Virus record (IMG/VR): IMGVR_UViG_3300030106_000940
Span: 1-44,575 of that record
Source: a virus
Direction: 5' to 3' (one strand)
DNA: 44,575 nt
Shown: positions 1 to 8,222 of the stretch, piece by piece
Layout of the letters: each line of letters starts with the position of its first letter
Position numbering within the stretch: the stretch's first letter is position 1
Program-made: the position numbers and the translations under genes
Notes under the pieces: model-generated
The model's input: the letters and a program-made list of their open reading frames with translations, nothing else
Told to the model about the DNA's origin: nothing
Databases searched by the model: none

Positions 1-1
1 T

Positions 2-754
2 GAAGATAACTATTATAAGACGAATCCCAATATCGTTGTAATTGATGACTTTATGAACCTAGAAGCTCTAGCCAAGCTAAAAGATTATTGTCTTGAATAT
101 CCGTTTTGGAACACTATTTATGGTCGAGGGTACTTAGGTGCTTTTCGTGAGCAAGGATTTAATCCTGCTGTTTTGACTACTCTTTCATACGAGATGGTTA
201 AGAGTATGCCACGTATCTTTGATAACAATAATAAACGTAATCTCAGCCAGATGTGGGCATTTAAGTACGAGTCTAAGTGTCCCGGCATTGACATTCATGC
301 AGACTTTGCAGCGATCAATGTAAATTTCTGGATCACGCCCACCGAATCTAACCGGGACTATGATCCTGAAAAGGGTGTAGGTAAAACAGGCGGAATGTGG
401 ATTTGGGATTGTGGCGCTCCACCTGACTGGGACTTTACCCGATACAACGGCGATGACAAAAACGAAGTTTTAGAACTTCTAGAGAAGAATGATTCAAAGG
501 CGGTATATATACCGTATAAGTATAATAGATGTGTTCTGTTTGATTCTAACTTGTTTCATAAGACTGCGGACGTAAACTTTAATCCCGGTTTTGATAATAA
601 GAGAACGAATGTAACGATGCTATTTGGACAGAGAGAAAATACAGGAGTTGAACCACAAAACATGTTAGAAGCTGCGGAACTGAGAGAGAAAACCTCTAAA
701 CCTGTATTAGATATTTTGTTAGAAAAACAAGAAAAAGAACTTGAATTACTGTGA
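2..754 (+). CDS. 2OG-Fe(II) oxygenase-like protein, 5' end cut by window edge
   Basis: This looks like a phage 2-oxoglutarate/Fe(II)-dependent dioxygenase of the double-stranded beta-helix type; its substrate is unknown. Counting from the in-frame ATG at 53, the iron triad is His82-x-Asp84 (in IHADFAAINVNFW) and His169 (in SNLFHKTA), and Arg184 fits the 2OG-binding residue of a KRTNVTMLFG strand. The reading frame stays open to the left edge and encodes the usual opening strand of the fold (NIVVIDDFMNLE), so the ATG at 53 is probably internal and the true start lies outside the window. The C-terminus is a charged helix. The stop overlaps the next gene's GTG (GTGA). Such oxygenases are common in marine phages, where they are proposed to modify proteins or nucleic acid. 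The family is fairly sure; the role is not. Confidence 0.8.
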   Translation, partial: EDNYYKTNPNIVVIDDFMNLEALAKLKDYCLEYPFWNTIYGRGYLGAFREQGFNPAVLTTLSYEMVKSMPRIFDNNNKRNLSQMWAFKYESKCPGIDIHADFAAINVNFWITPTESNRDYDPEKGVGKTGGMWIWDCGAPPDWDFTRYNGDDKNEVLELLEKNDSKAVYIPYKYNRCVLFDSNLFHKTADVNFNPGFDNKRTNVTMLFGQRENTGVEPQNMLEAAELREKTSKPVLDILLEKQEKELELL

Positions 755-936
755 CCGATGCAACAGAAGTTCAAGCTGAGTTATTGGCTCACGAAAGAGA
801 ATGTGCGGTTCGAGCAGAGTCTGTTCAACGGCAACTAGATGCTTTAACAGGGCGAATACGACGCATTGAAGCTTTAATTATGGGATCGACAGCTACACTA
901 ATTGCTGGATTTGTAACAGTATTATGGAAAATGTAA
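751..936 (+). CDS. Small coiled-coil plus single-TM protein
   Basis: This 61-residue protein starts at a GTG that overlaps the stop of the oxygenase gene by four bases (GTGA), which suggests translational coupling. Residues 5-40 are an amphipathic charged helix likely to form a coiled coil. Residues 43-60 are one hydrophobic membrane segment ending in WKM at the C-terminus. The layout (cytosolic coiled coil plus C-terminal anchor) resembles XhlA-type lysis accessory proteins and other phage tail-anchored membrane proteins, but no signature motif settles it. It lies just upstream of terS, separated by one base. A lysis or membrane-docking role is only a guess. Confidence 0.6.
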   Translation: MTDATEVQAELLAHERECAVRAESVQRQLDALTGRIRRIEALIMGSTATLIAGFVTVLWKM

Positions 937-937
937 T

Positions 938-1306
938 ATGAGCAGAGAATTAACAACAAAGCAACAGACCTTTTTGCAAGTTCTCTTTGGAGAAGCAGAG
1001 GGCGATTATACAAGAGCAAAAACTCTAGCAGGCTATAGTGATACAACCAATGGTCTGGAAATTGTTCGTTCGTTAAAAGACGAAATTGTAGAGCTAACAC
1101 GAGAATACTTAGCAATGAATGGGCCACGGGCCGCAAGAGCTATGATTAATGTCTTAGAGCGCCCGTCAGAGTTAGGCAATCAACATCGGCTCAATGCCGC
1201 AAAAGAACTATTAGATCGAGTAGGTATTCATAAAACAGACAAAGTTGAAGTGACAACTCCAAATGGAATTATGATTCTACCTCCTAAAAATACCCACGCT
1301 GCATAA
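938..1306 (+). CDS. terS: Terminase small subunit
   Basis: Putative TerS, which binds the packaging site on phage DNA and regulates TerL. It has 122 residues, the usual size. The N-terminal half (about residues 5-45, LTTKQQTFLQVLF...ARTLAGYSD-like layout) fits a helix-turn-helix domain. The middle has the pattern GNQHRLNAAKELLDRVGIHKTDKVEV, which I recognise from many phage small terminases; in this motif the helix is followed by a short basic linker and a beta-rich tail. It sits directly upstream of the large terminase, as expected, with only the HTH gene between them. The stop shares a base with the next start (TAATG). Confidence rests on the motif and on synteny. Confidence 0.75.
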   Translation: MSRELTTKQQTFLQVLFGEAEGDYTRAKTLAGYSDTTNGLEIVRSLKDEIVELTREYLAMNGPRAARAMINVLERPSELGNQHRLNAAKELLDRVGIHKTDKVEVTTPNGIMILPPKNTHAA

Positions 1307-1734
1307 TGTATAATCTAGGCTACTTTAAAATGCCTGATCCTGTTGGACTAAAAGACGACAAGGACTGGTTAGAAATTCCACGGATCAGTAAAACTATTCC
1401 ATTTGGCTATGAAGAACATAAAAAAGATGATAAACTTCTGGTGCCGATTGTTGAGGAACTAGAAGCTTTAGAATTAGCAAAAGAGTATCTGAATGAATAT
1501 TCCTATCGAGAAGTTGCAGGTTGGTTAAGTGAGCGAACAGGACGAGAAATTTCCCACGTTGGCCTCCGAAAGCGAATCCAAACCGAAAGGCAACGGAAGA
1601 GTAAAGCAAAGACTTATAAAGCATGGCTTAAAAAATACGAAGTTGCCCTCCAGAAACTTGAAGAAATTGAGAGCAAGCGTACAGGAGCGACGAAGAAAGA
1701 AGAAAGAGGAAGAGAAGAACAAGCCCAAGCCTGA
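1306..1734 (+). CDS. HTH-containing protein overlapping TerL; possible TerL N-terminal module
   Basis: This 142-residue protein has no recognised enzyme motif. Residues about 65-95 (SYREVAGWLSERTGREISH followed by VGLRKRIQ) resemble a resolvase/recombinase-type helix-turn-helix. The C-terminal third is a Lys/Glu-rich helix. Its last 206 bases overlap the TerL reading frame, which is shifted by +1. From memory, related marine phages carry a similar HTH segment close to or joined with the TerL N-terminus, so this may be the front part of the terminase made separately, by frameshifting, or split by an indel in the assembly. The 0-frame ends in a GCC TGA A context, which resembles known +1 shift sites at stops, but nothing proves a shift. 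It starts one base inside the TerS stop. Confidence 0.6.
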   Translation: MYNLGYFKMPDPVGLKDDKDWLEIPRISKTIPFGYEEHKKDDKLLVPIVEELEALELAKEYLNEYSYREVAGWLSERTGREISHVGLRKRIQTERQRKSKAKTYKAWLKKYEVALQKLEEIESKRTGATKKEERGREEQAQA

Positions 1735-3184
1735 AGTTACTGTAAAAGAAACTGTAGCTACGGAACTACCGCTTGAAGAACAACACAATATTTTATTCCA
1801 GGCCAATGAAGGGCCACAAACAGATTTTTTAGCTGCCGCAGAACGGGAAGTTCTATACGGCGGTGCAGCAGGTGGCGGAAAGAGTTACGCTATGTTAGCG
1901 GACCCGCTACGTTATCTAAGTCATCCACAATTTTCAGGTCTACTACTTCGTAGAACCACAGAGGAATTAAGAGAGTTAGTTTGGAAATCACAGGAACTAT
2001 ATCCCAAAATTATTCCCGGCATAAAGTGGTCGGAACGAAAGATGCAGTGGACCTCCCCGGCAGGCGGCAGATTGTGGCTGTCATATCTCGATAGAGATGA
2101 TGATGTACTCCGCTATCAAGGGTTGTCCTTTTGTTGGATAGGCTTTGACGAACTTACGCAATGGCCCACAGGATTTGCGTGGGATTACCTTCGTTCTCGT
2201 CTAAGGTCCACTGCACCTGACCTACCAGTTTATATGCGAGCTACGACAAATCCGGGTGGTGCCGGGCATGTATGGGTAAAGAAATATTTTGTAGATCCGG
2301 CCCCTGCTGGTAAGGAGTTTTGGGCTACAGACGCAGAAGGCAAGAAACTTGTCTTTCCAAAGGGACACACGAAAGAAGGCCAACCGCTATTCCAACGGAA
2401 GTTTATTCCAGCAAAGTTATTTGATAATCCTTATTTGTCAAACACTGGTGATTACGAGACAATGCTCTTGTCGTTACCAGAAAACCAACGTAAAAGATTA
2501 TTAGAAGGTAATTGGGATGTTGCAGAAGGTGCAGCCTTTCCTGAGTTCGAGAGAAGTGTTCATGTTGTTGAACCGTTTAGTATACCAAAGAATTGGCCTA
2601 AGTTCCGGTCATGTGATTACGGATATGGTTCTTATAGTGCTGTGCTTTGGTTTGCGGTGGCCCCAGATGGTCAATTAGTTGTCTATAGAGAGTTGTACGT
2701 TTCAAAGGTCTTAGCTAAAGATTTAGCAACTAAGGTTTTGTATTTAGAAGAAGATGACGGTACAATTCTGTATGGTGTTCTCGATAGTTCCTGTTGGCAT
2801 CGTAGAGGTGATACAGGTCCAAGTCTAGCAGAACAAATGATTACGGAAGGCTGTAGGTGGCGTCCCAGTGATCGTAGTGCCGGAAGTCGCATATCTGGCA
2901 AGAATGAATTACATAGACGGTTACAAATTCAGGAATTAGACGGAGAAGTAGATAAGCAAGCAGGTATTGTGTTCTTTCATAATTGTATTCACATTGTGTC
3001 GCAATTACCTAGCATTCCGCTTGATGCTAAAAACCCTGAAGATGTTGACACAAAATCAGAGGACCATTTGTATGATGCATTACGATATGGTATAATGAGT
3101 AGACCAAGACGGGGATTATTCGACTTTCCTATGGAACAAGCGGCAGATAGATATAATCCTGCCGATACAACTTTTGGATATTAA
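1529..3184 (+). CDS. terL: Terminase large subunit
   Basis: This is the DNA-packaging motor ATPase/nuclease. Counting from the GTG at 1529, the Walker A motif is at residues 111-119 (GGAAGGGKS), the Walker B acidic pair is 207-208 (IGFDE), and the coupling motif TTNPGG is at 239-244. The RNase H-like nuclease domain shows acidic residues in SCDYGYG (Asp363), GVLDSS (Asp419) and DHLYDALRYG near the C-terminus. The 551-residue length is normal. The start is uncertain: the GTG lies inside the upstream HTH gene and has a poor Shine-Dalgarno site, no ATG precedes Walker A, and the first roughly 80 residues are low-complexity Lys/Glu-rich sequence. TTG codons at about residues 39-47, or entry by +1 frameshift, are alternatives. 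Portal follows after three bases. Confidence 0.93.
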   Translation: MSEQDEKFPTLASESESKPKGNGRVKQRLIKHGLKNTKLPSRNLKKLRASVQERRRKKKEEEKNKPKPEVTVKETVATELPLEEQHNILFQANEGPQTDFLAAAEREVLYGGAAGGGKSYAMLADPLRYLSHPQFSGLLLRRTTEELRELVWKSQELYPKIIPGIKWSERKMQWTSPAGGRLWLSYLDRDDDVLRYQGLSFCWIGFDELTQWPTGFAWDYLRSRLRSTAPDLPVYMRATTNPGGAGHVWVKKYFVDPAPAGKEFWATDAEGKKLVFPKGHTKEGQPLFQRKFIPAKLFDNPYLSNTGDYETMLLSLPENQRKRLLEGNWDVAEGAAFPEFERSVHVVEPFSIPKNWPKFRSCDYGYGSYSAVLWFAVAPDGQLVVYRELYVSKVLAKDLATKVLYLEEDDGTILYGVLDSSCWHRRGDTGPSLAEQMITEGCRWRPSDRSAGSRISGKNELHRRLQIQELDGEVDKQAGIVFFHNCIHIVSQLPSIPLDAKNPEDVDTKSEDHLYDALRYGIMSRPRRGLFDFPMEQAADRYNPADTTFGY

Positions 3185-3187
3185 AAT

Positions 3188-5314
3188 ATGGTAGATAATA
3201 CATTTGAAGACGCATCCGTTTTATCATTAGATGAAAAAGAAAATGATCGTGAACTATCATCTTTAGTTGCTTTTATTGAAGATCGATATAAGAGATCAAA
3301 AGATTGGCGAAGGTTTGATGAAGAAAGATGGTTACAGTCCTATCGTAACTATAGAGGTTTGTATGGCGCAGATGTACAATTTACTGAAGCAGAACGATCC
3401 AGAGTTTTTATTAAGGTTACTAAGACAAAAGTATTAGCAGCTTATGGGCAGATTACGGATGTACTCTTTGCAAGACAAAAGTTTCCATTAACAATTGATC
3501 CAACAACTCTTCCAGAAGGAGTCACGGAATCTGTCCATTTCGATATGAACCCCCAAGCGCAGGGAACAGAAGAGGAACAACCAAGTCCATACGGCTTTCC
3601 TGGCGATGGTCAAGACTTGGAGCTTGGGGCAACTAGAGAAACTTTAGAAGACAAGAAATTAAAACTTGGTCCCTTAGAAGCTAAACTTTCTGAGATTGAA
3701 GGATTGCAAGAAGGTGAAGGTTTGACTCCTTCTGCTATGACTTTCCATCCAGCAATGGTTGCAGCAAAGAAGATGGAAAAGAAGATCATGGACCAGCTAG
3801 AGGAATCTGGGGCGAGTAAGCACCTACGTTCGTCAGCTTTTGAGTGTGCATTGTTTGGTACTGGTATTATTAAAGGACCATTTGCTGTAGATAAAGAATA
3901 TGCAAATTGGGATGATACTGGTTCCTATAACCCTACAATTAAAACTGTACCTCAAGTAAGCCATGTTTCTTGCTGGGACTTTTATCCTGATCCTGATGCA
4001 AGCAATATGGACGATGCAACATACGTCATTGAACGCCATAAGTATTCAGTATCTCAGTTACGAGACTTAAAGAATAGACCATTTTTCCGTGGTGAAGCCA
4101 TTGATAATTGTATCAATATGGGAAAAGTCTACACGAGTGAGTATTGGGAAGATGATCTCAAGGATTACTCCTTAGTTGACCACCCTGAACGGTATCAAGT
4201 TTTAGAGTATTGGGGAACAATCGAAACAAGTCTTGCTGAAGAGTTTGGTATTGATCTACCAAAAGAATTTAAGAATGTAGATCAGATTCAGGTCAACTGC
4301 TGGATTTGCAATAACTTTATTTTGCGCTTGGTCGTAAATCCATTTAAGCCTGCTCGTATTCCATACTACGCTGTTCCATATGAACTCAATCCATATAGTT
4401 TCTTTGGCATTGGTTTGGCAGAGAACATGGATGATACACAGACGTTGATGAATGGCTTTATGAGAATGGCTGTTGATAATGCTGTGCTCAGTGGCAATCT
4501 ACTCATTGAAGTGGATGAAACCAATCTAGTGCCGGGACAAGACTTACAAGTGTATCCGGGCAAGGTGTTTCGGCGTCAAGGTGGCGCACCGGGACAGGCG
4601 ATCTTTGGAACTAAGTTTCCAAACGTCAGTAATGAAAATATGCAATTGTTTGACAAGGCTCGACAGCTTTCTGATGAAGCTACGGGCCTTCCTAGTTTTG
4701 CACACGGACAGACTGGTGTTGTGGGCACAGGAAGAACTGCAGCAGGTATCTCGATGCTTATGGGCGCTGCGGCAGGAAGTATTAAGACCGTAGTTAAAAA
4801 CTTTGATGATTATTTGCTACGACCATTAGGTGAAGCATTCTTTAGCTTTAACATGCAATTTGATTTTGACCCTGATATAAAAGGTGACTTAGAGGTTAAA
4901 GCTAGGGGAACGGAAAGTTTGATGGCAAACGAAGTGCGAAGCCAGCGACTATTGCAATTCTTGCAAGTTGTCGCTAATCCTGCTCTTGCACCCTTTGCTA
5001 AATTTACATCTATTATTCGAGAGATTGCAAACTCGATGGGACTTGATCCAGATAAGGTTTGTAATACTCCAGAAGAAGCTGCTCGCCAGGCTAAAATTTT
5101 ACAGCAACAGCAGCCACAAACCCCCGCTGGACAACAGCCACCACAGGCTCCTGGGTTAAGCCCAAATGACATGCAAGGAGGCGGAGGTGGTACAATTGGT
5201 GTAGGCGGCGCACCAACACCTATGGAGGGACAGTTTAGTGGAACCGTACAAGAACCTACTCAGCAAGCTCAAGACCCTGGTCAACAACAAGCGCCAATGG
5301 GACGCATTCAATAA
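3188..5314 (+). CDS. Portal protein
   Basis: Large podovirus-type portal (708 residues), the dodecameric ring at the head vertex through which DNA enters and leaves. The N-terminus has the typical charged helical opening (DRYKRSKDWRRFDEERW...YRNYRGLYG) followed by a long acidic insertion. Central segments such as SCWDFYPDPDASNMDDATYVIERH and the later GIGLAENMDDTQTLMNGFMRM are patterns I associate with marine podophage portals. The last roughly 70 residues are rich in Gln, Pro and Gly and probably unstructured. The position directly after TerL supports the call. The 3' end overlaps the next small gene by 77 bases in another frame. Confidence 0.88.
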   Translation: MVDNTFEDASVLSLDEKENDRELSSLVAFIEDRYKRSKDWRRFDEERWLQSYRNYRGLYGADVQFTEAERSRVFIKVTKTKVLAAYGQITDVLFARQKFPLTIDPTTLPEGVTESVHFDMNPQAQGTEEEQPSPYGFPGDGQDLELGATRETLEDKKLKLGPLEAKLSEIEGLQEGEGLTPSAMTFHPAMVAAKKMEKKIMDQLEESGASKHLRSSAFECALFGTGIIKGPFAVDKEYANWDDTGSYNPTIKTVPQVSHVSCWDFYPDPDASNMDDATYVIERHKYSVSQLRDLKNRPFFRGEAIDNCINMGKVYTSEYWEDDLKDYSLVDHPERYQVLEYWGTIETSLAEEFGIDLPKEFKNVDQIQVNCWICNNFILRLVVNPFKPARIPYYAVPYELNPYSFFGIGLAENMDDTQTLMNGFMRMAVDNAVLSGNLLIEVDETNLVPGQDLQVYPGKVFRRQGGAPGQAIFGTKFPNVSNENMQLFDKARQLSDEATGLPSFAHGQTGVVGTGRTAAGISMLMGAAAGSIKTVVKNFDDYLLRPLGEAFFSFNMQFDFDPDIKGDLEVKARGTESLMANEVRSQRLLQFLQVVANPALAPFAKFTSIIREIANSMGLDPDKVCNTPEEAARQAKILQQQQPQTPAGQQPPQAPGLSPNDMQGGGGGTIGVGGAPTPMEGQFSGTVQEPTQQAQDPGQQQAPMGRIQ

Positions 5315-5456
5315 TTATATTGATTGGACGATTGGGCAACAACAGGCAAGTTTAGAACAAAGTACCGATTTGGTTAATGTGCATCAAGCACAAGGAGCGA
5401 TTCATATGTTGCGTAAATTAAAAACGCTAAGGGAAGAAGTAAATTCACATGGCTGA
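5238..5456 (+). CDS. Small helical protein linked to portal
   Basis: This 72-residue protein starts at GTG 5238 inside the portal 3' end. A strong Shine-Dalgarno site (GGAGG at 5224-5228, about nine bases upstream) decides the start. The product is alpha-helical and charged, with the patterns NNYIDWTIGQQQASLEQ and HQAQGAIHMLRKLKTLREEVN. I recognise this type of short protein next to the portal in other phages, but its function is not established; a portal- or scaffold-associated role is inferred from position only. The stop overlaps the next start (ATGGCTGA). The overlap with the Gln/Pro-rich portal tail may help explain why that tail is low in complexity. Confidence 0.75.
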   Translation: MEPYKNLLSKLKTLVNNKRQWDAFNNYIDWTIGQQQASLEQSTDLVNVHQAQGAIHMLRKLKTLREEVNSHG

Positions 5457-8154
5457 CCAAGAACCATTTGTCGGAACACGAGCTTTAGCTGAATATAAGA
5501 GGGAATTTCCAGATGCAGAATTAACTCCAGCAATGGAACATATGATTGTATTGGAGGGATTTAGTAAAACAGAATATCTGGACACCAAAGATAAGCGTAC
5601 TATTGGTGTAGGGCTAACAGGGGAGTATTTTCCTAAACCGGACGAAACTCTACATGACGCTTTTATGCGAGCATATGCCGATAAAGAAGCTACAGCACGA
5701 GATTTATTTCCAGAATACAATGATTTTAGTCCTGAATTACAAACACAAATTATGAGTGGTGTGTATCGTGGAGATTTTAAACAGGGATATAACACAGTAG
5801 ACGCCATTAAGCGAGGAGATTTTACTGAAGCTGGAAGGCAATTTTTGTTAAATCCTACAGGTAATGACTTTAGTAAAGACTACAAAGAAGCACGGAGAAC
5901 TGGGTCTGGAGTAAAACGTAGATTAGAAGCAATACGAGACGCACTTCTTGCAGAAGGTCGATTAATCGAGATGCCTGAGTTTGCTGAAGAACAGCCATCT
6001 TCTTCTGGACAAGCTTCTCAAGCGGAACCAACTAGAGATTCTTTTGCTACAGCCGAAGCAACTGCAGATCAAATGGAGAGATTACGCAAAGAAAAAATAG
6101 CACAGGATTTAATTAAAGACGAAGTAGGCTTACGAAATAATTTAACACCAGAAGAAAAAAAGCTTATTAGCACAAACCAACGATTTGCTTTTGATGAGCG
6201 TGGAGTATCTAGATTACAAAAAGGGGGAACACCTATGGCATCGGAACAAGAAAACGATGAAATGATACAGATTGGTCTTGTACAAGATCCAAATGATACT
6301 GATCCAGTCAGCGGCAATGAAATTCCATTAGGTGCTACTGCTGAAGGAGTACGAGACGATGAAGTTGCAGCGATTAGCCCAGGGGAATTTGTGGTTCCTC
6401 AGTACGCTGTTAATTATCATGGTTTAGATTTTTATATGGACTCGTTAAATACAGCAAAACAAGGGCTACGACAAATGGACCGAATGGGCATGACAGGTCG
6501 CCCAGATGAAGCTACGTTGCCTGATGACATGGCATTGCCTACAATGGAAGAGGAAACTACTCCTATTTTAGATAGGCCCATAGATACAGAAATGTTTATG
6601 CGTGGAGGCTTGCAAACTCCAGTACACTCTTTTGCAAATGGCGGACTTGTGCAATATCAAACTGGTGGTACGTATACAACTCCTACAGGTTTAAATGTAC
6701 CGACGCCAACAGTTGCTACTCCAACTGTGCAGACGCCAACAGCAGCCCCAGGCGCTCAAGTAGCAGCCGCCCCTCAACAGCCAGGTCAAATGTTTTATTC
6801 GCCAATGCCTGCTACTCCTATGCCAATGCAGATGCCAGCGGTTCCGCAAGTTCAACCCGGTGCGCCTACTATATCGTACCCTGACTATCAAGGAATAACA
6901 GGTGGTCAGTTCGGGGGATATAAACTTCAAGAGTATAAACATAAAGATACTGGCAATAGTATTTTTCTTACACTAGTTGGCGGAAAGTTGCCCCCTGGTG
7001 TAACTGTTCCACCTGGATATATTCCGGTAGAAGAATACAATCAACAGCAGGAACAAGAACCTGCTACACCTACTACACCTACTGCACCGACAATTGATCG
7101 TGGTGGGCCACCCACTGCTTTTGATTTAGAGATGGAACAACAGCAGTTTGAAGAAGAGCAAGCAGGTCAAGTACAAGAAAAAATAGACGCACGGAAAGCA
7201 GCTATTGGTAATGCACTTGCGAGGGCGGGAACGGTACCAGCCGCAGCACAAGATGCTATTGAGGGAGCAGATTTAGATATATATTCCGTAGATCCAAAAC
7301 ATGGAATGTTTATTGATGGTAAATTTGTAACAGATGCGAGAGTTTTACAGCAATACGCAGATTCTACAAGGCGTGCTATTTATACTGAAGATCATCCTTT
7401 AGGTAGGTTTGGGGCGGCTGTAGGTAAGTATATAGAAGGAACTACAGCTTTTAATGCTGCACAAGCAGTAGCACGGGCAGGCAAAGATCTATTGGATGGT
7501 GTTTTTGGTACACTCACGAGTAAACCAACGGCTGCTCAGTTAACAAGGTTAGCTAATGAGGCTAGGGCAGGCGAGAGGGCGGATTACGAGGCAATGCTAA
7601 ACGACTTAGCGGTACGGGCAGCAGAAGAAGAAGAAGCAGCAGCAGCAGACGCAGGAACAACATCAGCAGAAACCCCTGGTAGTGCTGGTACTGGTGTTCC
7701 TTATCAGGGCGACTTTCAAGGGGTAGCAGGCTCTGAGAGAGGGGTAGCAGGCTCTGAGAGAGGGGTTGATGGGGTGCCTTATACGGGCGACTTTCAAGGG
7801 ACTGCAGCTAGAACAGGACAAGCACAAGCAGCAGCCGCTAGTGCAACACGAGCACAAGCACAAGCAGGACGGGATGCAGCAGATACAGCCTCTCAAATAA
7901 ACCCTGCATCAGCACGTGCTCGACGTGCCGATGCAGAGGAAAGAGCTAGGAATCAAGCTGCAGCTATGGCAGAGGAAGCTGCAAAAGAACGAGAGGCTAA
8001 CCGAAGGGATCAAGCAGAGGCCCAACAACGAGCGGTTGATAGAGCACGAGACGCAGCAGATGCGGCAGAGACTCCCTTTGTTCCCTATGCTGCTGGTGGC
8101 TTAGTAAAGAAAAAGAATAAACGACGAAATGGCAAGGGACTAGCCAGACGTTAA
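5449..8154 (+). CDS. Virion protein with N-terminal GH24 (T4-type) lysozyme domain
   Basis: This is a 901-residue fusion. Residues about 20-170 match a T4-lysozyme-like muramidase: Glu36, Asp45 and Thr51 in LEGFSKTEYLDTKDKRTIGVG reproduce the E-8-D-5-T spacing of the T4 catalytic triad, and a GVKRRLEAIRDAL helix ends the domain. Downstream is a segment with VAAISPGEFVVPQYAV and YHGLDFYMDSLNTAKQGL, a pattern recurring in marine phage structural proteins. Then come Pro/Thr/Gln-rich and Ala/Arg-rich coiled-coil regions and a basic tail. The likely role is a virion-borne peptidoglycan hydrolase used during DNA entry, possibly also in lysis, because no separate endolysin is visible in this window. 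It lies between portal and scaffold. A short tandem repeat sits near residues 751-784. Confidence 0.75.
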   Translation: MADQEPFVGTRALAEYKREFPDAELTPAMEHMIVLEGFSKTEYLDTKDKRTIGVGLTGEYFPKPDETLHDAFMRAYADKEATARDLFPEYNDFSPELQTQIMSGVYRGDFKQGYNTVDAIKRGDFTEAGRQFLLNPTGNDFSKDYKEARRTGSGVKRRLEAIRDALLAEGRLIEMPEFAEEQPSSSGQASQAEPTRDSFATAEATADQMERLRKEKIAQDLIKDEVGLRNNLTPEEKKLISTNQRFAFDERGVSRLQKGGTPMASEQENDEMIQIGLVQDPNDTDPVSGNEIPLGATAEGVRDDEVAAISPGEFVVPQYAVNYHGLDFYMDSLNTAKQGLRQMDRMGMTGRPDEATLPDDMALPTMEEETTPILDRPIDTEMFMRGGLQTPVHSFANGGLVQYQTGGTYTTPTGLNVPTPTVATPTVQTPTAAPGAQVAAAPQQPGQMFYSPMPATPMPMQMPAVPQVQPGAPTISYPDYQGITGGQFGGYKLQEYKHKDTGNSIFLTLVGGKLPPGVTVPPGYIPVEEYNQQQEQEPATPTTPTAPTIDRGGPPTAFDLEMEQQQFEEEQAGQVQEKIDARKAAIGNALARAGTVPAAAQDAIEGADLDIYSVDPKHGMFIDGKFVTDARVLQQYADSTRRAIYTEDHPLGRFGAAVGKYIEGTTAFNAAQAVARAGKDLLDGVFGTLTSKPTAAQLTRLANEARAGERADYEAMLNDLAVRAAEEEEAAAADAGTTSAETPGSAGTGVPYQGDFQGVAGSERGVAGSERGVDGVPYTGDFQGTAARTGQAQAAAASATRAQAQAGRDAADTASQINPASARARRADAEERARNQAAAMAEEAAKEREANRRDQAEAQQRAVDRARDAADAAETPFVPYAAGGLVKKKNKRRNGKGLARR
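7699..7800 (+). repeat. Nested direct repeats inside the 901-residue virion protein gene
   Basis: Two exact 21-base tandem copies lie at 7721-7741 and 7742-7762 and encode VAGSERG twice. They are bracketed by a 24-base repeat at 7699-7722 and 7777-7800 that differs at two positions and encodes PY[QT]GDFQG. The repeats stay in frame, so they lengthen a low-complexity linker. They look like a recent slippage or duplication event. Confidence 0.85.
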
Positions 8155-8222
8155 TAGTCTCATTGTTGGCTTACCTAACCCCCCGCATTGGCTACGGATA
8201 GCCCCAACATTGGAGAGAAAAC

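Noticed and set aside
751-936. Calling the 61-residue TM protein a holin or XhlA
   Set aside because: The topology fits loosely, but there is no signature motif and the gene is far from the three-TM holin candidate, so it is left as a membrane protein of unknown role.
8190-8203. GGCTA-CGGA-TAGCC mini-hairpin before the scaffold gene
   Set aside because: Only five base pairs with no U-tract and no wider symmetry; this is expected often by chance, so it is not listed as a regulatory site.
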